Shown: positions 7,318 to 10,408 of the stretch, one piece after another
How positions within the stretch are numbered: the stretch's first letter is position 1
Layout: each line of letters starts with the position of its first letter
Source: an uncultured bacterium
GTDB lineage: Bacteria; Patescibacteria; ABY1; SG8-24; 2-12-FULL-60-25
Reading direction: 5' to 3'
Assembly: GCA_937863195.1 (NCBI GenBank)
Contig: CALMET010000025.1
Span: 1 to 10,408, forward strand
DNA: 10,408 nucleotides
Made by a program: the position numbers and the translations under genes
The notes under the pieces: generated by a model
The model's input: the letters and a program-made list of their open reading frames with translations, nothing else
Database searches by the model: none
Told to the model about the DNA's origin: nothing

Positions 7318-7824
7318 GTGTCCATTTCTGGAATCGCCAACCCCGGCCCGCCCATTCTCAAGATTCGGCGTGCTGGTAAGCCCGGTCACAATCTTAGTGG
7401 CCATATGCTCAAGCCAAAAGCGAACTCTCGACGCGTGCGCGTCACCGACTTGGGTACCAATGCCATCATCGGATACTTCGACATCGAGACCGATACCGGC
7501 CGAATCCTGCTACCTGAACGTGTCTGCATCGAACTCTTGAAGATCGCAAGCAAGACCAAGCGCAAGATCGAAGCCGTGCCGGTTCATGTGATGCTCGCGA
7601 AGTGCCGTCAAAAGTACCTCGAAGTTCACGACCCGTGCGTGGCTGGCAATTGTCTCGTCATCGACGTGCCTCCCAACCAGTTCACGATCACGCTTGACGA
7701 CCGGTGCTACGCCCTCGGCCAAGACGACTACTTCTATCGCCTTATCGATGACGAAGCCTTCCGCGCCCCGATACTCAGCTTCAAACACTTCTGGGACGCT
7801 GAAACAATTTTCGCGTCCAAGTAG
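7318..7824 (+). CDS. Hypothetical protein, 168 aa
   Basis: Not recognised. The 168-residue product starts MSISGIANPGPPILKIRRAG and ends TIFASK. It is a mixed alpha/beta-looking soluble protein with a basic first third (KIRRAGKPGHNL, NSRRVRV), a middle rich in lysine helices (LLKIASKTKRKIE) and an acidic, aromatic C-terminal part (DDYFYRLIDDEAF). Five cysteines are present (70, 96, 107, 112, 130), two as CVAGNC, but no standard zinc motif is evident. There is no signal peptide or membrane helix. It has its own SD, a GTG start and a strong terminator, so it is monocistronic. Codon use differs from the left-hand genes: lysine is 10 AAG to 2 AAA, with many C-ending codons. That may mean transfer or selection for high expression. 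The SD, terminator and consistent codon use make it a real gene; the function is unknown. Confidence 0.8.
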   Translation: MSISGIANPGPPILKIRRAGKPGHNLSGHMLKPKANSRRVRVTDLGTNAIIGYFDIETDTGRILLPERVCIELLKIASKTKRKIEAVPVHVMLAKCRQKYLEVHDPCVAGNCLVIDVPPNQFTITLDDRCYALGQDDYFYRLIDDEAFRAPILSFKHFWDAETIFASK

Positions 7825-7837
7825 CCATCTCTCACCT

Positions 7838-7872
7838 GCCCCGCTCGATAGACTGAGCGGGGCTTGTTGTTT
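7838..7872 (+). terminator. Strong intrinsic terminator after the 168-aa gene
   Basis: The 9-bp GC-rich stem GCCCCGCTC (7838-7846) pairs with GAGCGGGGC (7855-7863) around an 8-base loop, followed by TTGTTGTTT. Confidence 0.85.
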
Positions 7873-7877
7873 ACCGA

Positions 7878-7883
7878 TTGACA
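7878..7883 (+). promoter_or_regulatory. -35-like TTGACA upstream of the 116-aa gene
   Basis: A perfect TTGACA sits directly after the previous terminator. Nothing like TATAAT lies at 17 bases; the nearest A/T-rich hexamers (TATTTT 7891, TATGAA 7896) are too close. The motif is clear but the promoter is not settled. Confidence 0.4.
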
Positions 7884-7911
7884 AATCCATTATTTTATGA
7901 AAACTTCGATG

Positions 7912-7944
7912 CGTTAAGCATTCAACCATGTCTTAACGACGGAG
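7912..7944 (+). promoter_or_regulatory. Leader hairpin abutting the SD of the 116-aa gene
   Basis: CGTTAAG (7912-7918) pairs with CTTAACG (7932-7938) around a 13-base loop. The SD core GGAG (7941-7944) follows two bases later and lies four bases before GTG 7949. The stem could influence ribosome access; that is inference. Confidence 0.5.
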
Positions 7945-7948
7945 TTAC

Positions 7949-8299
7949 GTGACCACTGAAACTTCAAACACCTCTTCATCTCTCAGCGATGATGACCTCG
8001 CCCGTTTTGCCTCGCTCAGAGAGCTGCTCTGGAAGGACCACGATGACATGGACAAGTGCCAGCCAAGAGAAGCACGCCTCTCTCTCGAGGAGTGGGGCTG
8101 GGCCACATCCCTCATCAAGGAGGAGTTGGTGAGCGCCGACATCGCCTCGGGCCTCATGACCCCCGTTCGGTTCTGCCTCGTTCTCGAGACTGACGACAAG
8201 CCCGAACTGCTGATGATCGGCCCCATGCACGTCCCCGCCGAACTCGGCACCACCACCGAAGAGATCAAGAAGCTCTTTCGTGAGCTGAGAGACTGCTGA
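7949..8299 (+). CDS. Hypothetical acidic protein, 116 aa
   Basis: Not recognised. The 116-residue, strongly acidic soluble protein has a Ser/Thr-rich N-terminus (TTETSNTSSSLSDDD), a helical middle (LEEWGWATSLIKEELV), a likely beta strand (VRFCLVLET) and a C-terminal helix (EEIKKLFRELRDC). Cysteines are at 37, 76 and the last residue, 116. There is no membrane segment or known motif. The GTG start has an SD (GGAG, four-base spacing). All six lysines are AAG and most codons end in C or G, as in the 168-aa gene just upstream. A strong terminator follows. The gene begins 124 bases after its neighbour but is separated from it by a terminator, so the two are probably transcribed independently. Long antisense frames here are by-products of the GC-rich codon pattern. 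Confidence 0.78.
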   Translation: MTTETSNTSSSLSDDDLARFASLRELLWKDHDDMDKCQPREARLSLEEWGWATSLIKEELVSADIASGLMTPVRFCLVLETDDKPELLMIGPMHVPAELGTTTEEIKKLFRELRDC

Positions 8300-8323
8300 T
8301 TCGCCCATGTCGAGTCCACCACT

Positions 8324-8350
8324 CGCCCGCCGCAAGGCTGGGCGTTTTTT
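8324..8350 (+). terminator. Intrinsic terminator with a GCAA tetraloop
   Basis: CGCCCGCC (8324-8331) pairs with GGC-GGGCG (8336-8344, one bulged T) around a GCAA tetraloop, followed by TTTTTT. It serves the + strand 116-aa gene. The convergent hydrolase ends only four bases beyond; on that strand the hairpin lacks a T run. Confidence 0.85.
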
Positions 8351-8353
8351 ATT

Positions 8354-9153
8354 TCAAATTTGTTTCTTTGTTTTTTCGAAATACGTTCTCGTTGGATCAA
8401 TCCACTCACGAATACTTGAGAATAACCGTTCCCAATACATTTCACTTGGACAAAAGTGTGTGATGCTCCCTCAAAGGTCTCAAACCTTAATGCTCGATGT
8501 TCAGATGCCTGCTCAAATGCACGCTGCGAAAATTCATGCGAAACTCGAGTATCTCCAGTCCCATGACAAACCAATAATGGCACATCGCGATCAAATGCCT
8601 TCTCACCTAAATCAGTATCCCTTAACGATTCAAGAATGGGTCTTCCTAAATAAATAGACGCACCTTCTTTAAGAACGGGACTCGTTGCTGTCGCTGCCCA
8701 AAGAGATTCATATCGTGGCCACATAGACAGATTCGGTCTAACTGCCGGGCTGAGATAGACTAATCGATCAAATGAAAGAGGATGCGCTAATCCCAGCAAT
8801 GCAGCACCGAGACTAAATCCAACGGCACTTGATGGTATCGTTTCATAACGAGTCACAATCCATTCATACAATGTGATGAGATCTTCAACATGCGTTGCAA
8901 GTGGCGTATTCGCAAAAGACCCTTCACTCTCACCAATCCCGCGCCAATCATATCGCAGAACAACGAAGTCATTTTTGACGAACGATTCTGCCATCGCATC
9001 AAATAAACCATTTTCACTGCGATTACCCGCGAAGCCATGCACCAAAAGAACCCAACCAAGCGGATTATCCTGTGGCGAGTTTTCTTCTACGGCAAGCGAC
9101 AACCCGTCCTTCATCATCACCCGCTCAACCCGGATTTTTTGAGAATCTTTCAT
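8354..9153 (-). pseudogene. Alpha/beta hydrolase with a 3' frameshift
   Basis: This encodes a soluble alpha/beta-hydrolase (esterase or S33-peptidase-like; substrate unknown). From ATG 9153 (MKDSQKIRVERV) the frame shows the oxyanion region LLVHGFAGNR (36-45), nucleophile Ser114 in GFSLGA, acid Asp201 in HGTGDTR and His232 in EGASHTF, so the triad is complete. After Phe234 the open frame continues into an unnatural tail that runs antisense through the whole 116-aa gene. One extra T in the TTTT run (As at 8452-8455 on the + strand) instead gives CPSEMYWERLF and then REWIDPTRTYFEKTKKQI, ending at a TGA at 8354-8356, just short of the neighbouring terminator; that product would be about 266 residues. 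The cause could be a recent mutation, an assembly error or ribosomal slippage. A GTG at 9198 in frame is a less likely start. A possible extended -10 lies seven bases before the ATG. Confidence 0.82.
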
Positions 9154-9160
9154 AAACAGA

Positions 9161-9169
9161 ACCCTACCA
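9161..9169 (-). promoter_or_regulatory. Possible extended -10 (TGGTAGGGT) for the hydrolase
   Basis: On the - strand TG, one base and TAGGGT lie seven bases before the ATG at 9153. The hexamer is weak, but the TGn element and spacing match the other leaderless-type starts in the window. Confidence 0.4.
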
Positions 9170-9214
9170 TTCTGACGTCGGAGCGATAAGCAATACACGC
9201 CTCTATCCCCCTTG

Positions 9215-9244
9215 TTGCAGAAAAAAGAGATGGGGCGCTATGAT
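9215..9244 (+). promoter_or_regulatory. Promoter TTGCAG-18-TATGAT for the 60-aa gene
   Basis: TTGCAG (9215-9220) and TATGAT (9239-9244) are separated by 18 bases. This would give a leader of about 40 bases ahead of the ATG at 9292. It sits in the 138-base gap divergent from the hydrolase, which otherwise holds only the two promoters and the SD. Confidence 0.55.
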
Positions 9245-9278
9245 GCTCAATAGGCCGTGTCCATCGATAATCCTCAAC

Positions 9279-9283
9279 AGGAG
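9279..9283 (+). promoter_or_regulatory. Shine-Dalgarno AGGAG for the 60-aa gene
   Basis: AGGAG lies eight bases before ATG 9292. It is a good SD and supports the short reading frame as a real gene. Confidence 0.75.
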
Positions 9284-9291
9284 AAGTTCAT

Positions 9292-9474
9292 ATGTGCTGG
9301 AGAGATGAAGTAAGAACGACCCGCCACTGTTCTTCGTGTAACTCAAGCTATTTCGGCGACCTCGGTCACCGCAACCGCCCCGCTTTCGCGAAGCCGACCG
9401 CTACCTCGCCCACGGAGGCTGACGTGTCGAGCGCTGAAAAGCCTACACCCGAGCACATCGAGCGACCCTTCTAG
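9292..9474 (+). CDS. Hypothetical small Cys-containing protein, 60 aa
   Basis: Not recognised. The N-terminal third carries Cys2 and the group RHCSSCNSS with Cys13 and Cys16, a CxxC knuckle that could bind one side of a metal. A second CxxC is absent, though His12 and His26 are nearby. The rest is Pro/Thr/Ser/Glu-rich and probably disordered (PTATSPTEADVSSAEKPTP). There is no membrane segment. Support for a real gene comes from a promoter (TTGCAG/TATGAT), an SD at eight bases, an ATG, C-ending codons with both lysines AAG as in the other two small genes, and a strong terminator soon after the stop. It is divergent from the hydrolase and convergent with the membrane protein on its right. Function unknown. 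Confidence 0.68.
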   Translation: MCWRDEVRTTRHCSSCNSSYFGDLGHRNRPAFAKPTATSPTEADVSSAEKPTPEHIERPF

Positions 9475-9496
9475 CTCTTGGCTTGCTTCTCCTGCC

Positions 9497-9526
9497 AAAT
9501 CCCACCTCTCGCTAGGTGGGATTTTT
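9497..9526. terminator. Bidirectional terminator between convergent genes
   Basis: AAATCCCACCT (9497-9507) pairs with AGGTGGGATTT (9514-9524) around CTCGCT, an 11-bp perfect stem. On the + strand a run of five Ts (9522-9526) follows the stem. On the - strand the T stretch after the stem is ATTT only, so it is weaker there. It overlaps the TAA stop (9527-9525) of the - strand membrane-protein gene. Confidence 0.85.
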
Positions 9527-10355
9527 AAAACCCAATCAAATGAATCACCTCATAGAGACCCCAAACACCAAGTGCGATAAACGCAAAGGCACCGAGAAAG
9601 GCAATCCACGGATTCTTCACAATCTTAATCGTACGACTCGGTGAGATATAGAGCAGGATATTGAGAATCATGTGACCCAGAAAAACACCAATACCGAATC
9701 CCCACACATTCACCACATTAAAGAGTGGGATATACCCGGCAAAATCATCCAAACCCAAGATGAATGGCACCGAAAACGCCACACCAAACAATGGCCAAAA
9801 ACGCATATTCTCCCCACCTGCCTTCATGCTGGCATGTGGGATGATTTTATTGAGAACAGGCGCAATCGCCTTATTCACAAACGATAAACCTTTTTCAAAA
9901 AACATCGCCACACGCTTTAAGGCGGATTTATCGGCCGCACCCTCAACCGCGTGCTCAAGGCTATCTTCAGCCATCTTAATCAACACTAAAGAAGCGATGA
10001 ACACCATCAAAGCAAGTAGCCAACGAATTTCTTTGAAGAACGTCCATAAGGTCAAAACGACCATGGTCCCGAGGGCATTACCAACCGCGGTAGCAATCTC
10101 AATCGAGACACGTGACTTATAGCCTGGATTACGGCTCATGAGATGACCAATAAAAATGGCAAAATCAATCGAAGTTTTGAGGTAAATCGTCATACCAATC
10201 AAAACGTCATACCAACGGATCTGCAAGCTAATGTCATTCGCTGTAAAGACGTTCAAAAGATGGATCTGTCCAAAATAAGCCGCAATCAAGGTGACGCAGG
10301 TCACCACGGTAAGCACCAGTGGGATCACTTGGCGCTGTAAAAACGTTTCGTTCAT
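9525..10355 (-). CDS. Membrane protein with two similar halves, LysE/CadD-like
   Basis: A 276-residue integral membrane protein beginning MNETFLQRQVIPLVL. Likely helices lie at about residues 11-35, 50-71, 85-106, 112-128, 186-209, 213-237 and 250-272, with a soluble linker at about 129-185. Each half carries an acidic motif near the start of a helix: SIDFAIFIGH (62-71) and GLDDFAGYI (201-209), followed by a helix rich in Gly and ending in hydrophobic turns. Such paired halves with an acidic motif recall the LysE/CadD/TerC group of small-substrate or metal exporters. This is a structural guess and no substrate can be named. ATG 10355 is chosen because it starts a typical membrane N-terminus six bases after CATTAT; an in-frame ATG at 10391 would add 12 residues and has no SD. 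The stop is embedded in the shared terminator. Confidence 0.8.
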   Translation of the reverse strand: MNETFLQRQVIPLVLTVVTCVTLIAAYFGQIHLLNVFTANDISLQIRWYDVLIGMTIYLKTSIDFAIFIGHLMSRNPGYKSRVSIEIATAVGNALGTMVVLTLWTFFKEIRWLLALMVFIASLVLIKMAEDSLEHAVEGAADKSALKRVAMFFEKGLSFVNKAIAPVLNKIIPHASMKAGGENMRFWPLFGVAFSVPFILGLDDFAGYIPLFNVVNVWGFGIGVFLGHMILNILLYISPSRTIKIVKNPWIAFLGAFAFIALGVWGLYEVIHLIGF

Positions 10356-10361
10356 TGGAGC

Positions 10362-10367
10362 ATAATG
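10362..10367 (-). promoter_or_regulatory. Possible -10 element CATTAT, leaderless position
   Basis: CATTAT on the - strand ends six bases before the ATG at 10355. It is a weak match to the consensus and counts mainly because the spacing repeats that of the other SD-less genes. Nothing else is evident in the remaining bases to the end of the window. Confidence 0.35.
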
Positions 10368-10408
10368 CCTCAAACCCATTAAAAAATCCATCTGAATAGT
10401 CCCGCCCA

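Noticed and set aside
7510..7929. 139-codon frame on the - strand antisense to the 168-aa gene
   Set aside because: It has no SD or promoter; it arises from the GC-rich codon pattern of the + strand gene.
7912..7938. GTTAAGC ... CTTAAC resembling an integron attC site
   Set aside because: The core-like boxes are in the wrong order for attC (RYYYAAC should come first), the site is too short, and no integrase is present.
7976..8335. 119-codon frame on the - strand antisense to the 116-aa gene
   Set aside because: It starts inside the terminator of the + strand gene, has no SD, and has the composition of a mirror of the C-ending codons.
7945..8353. Long C-terminal extension of the hydrolase frame, antisense to the 116-aa gene
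   Set aside because: The tail is Ser/Arg-rich and unnatural, covers a terminator and a real gene, and a one-base shift yields a natural end at 8354.
7229..9271. Shared TGTCCATCG in the 7229 and 9260 intergenic gaps
   Set aside because: Nine bases in two copies with different placement relative to the genes; it could be chance.

Overview
The window looks like chromosome from a member of the Candidate Phyla Radiation (Patescibacteria). This is an inference from very compact gene packing, standard code with TGA as stop, a PilB-type ATPase next to proteins found mostly as hypotheticals in that group, and ordinary genes that lack Shine-Dalgarno (SD) sequences. I cannot fix the lineage further without a search.

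Layout. Left part, + strand: the 3' end of ftsH (1-184); a large cytosolic protein with a transglutaminase-like Cys-His-Asp domain (234-2756); a polytopic membrane protein (2788-3786); and a type IV pilus assembly ATPase, pilB/gspE-like (3819-5687). Middle, - strand: tsaD (7199-6153) followed by tsaE (6156-5713), joined by an ATGA overlap; both belong to the tRNA t6A pathway. Right part, mixed strands: three small unrecognised + strand genes (7318-7824, 7949-8299, 9292-9474), a frameshifted alpha/beta hydrolase on the - strand (9153-8354), and a - strand membrane protein with two similar halves (10355-9525).

Two gene-expression styles sit side by side. Six ordinary genes have a -10-like hexamer ending only 6-10 bases before the ATG and no SD, so their mRNAs are predicted to be leaderless or nearly so. 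Several promoters abut or overlap the terminator of the gene before. The three small right-hand genes are different: each has an SD, a longer leader and a strong terminator. Their lysine codons are almost all AAG (18 AAG, 2 AAA), whereas the first 50 or so codons of pilB use only AAA. They look like separate monocistronic cassettes, either acquired by transfer or under different translational selection.

Other points: the hydrolase needs one extra T in a four-T run to recover a natural C-terminus. The best terminator for pilB lies inside the antisense of the convergent tsaE gene. A bidirectional hairpin closes the convergent pair at 9497-9526. No tRNA, rRNA, CRISPR array, insertion sequence or integrase was seen. 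I found no clearly new multi-gene system; the three-cassette set and the leaderless/leadered contrast are the observations most worth following up.
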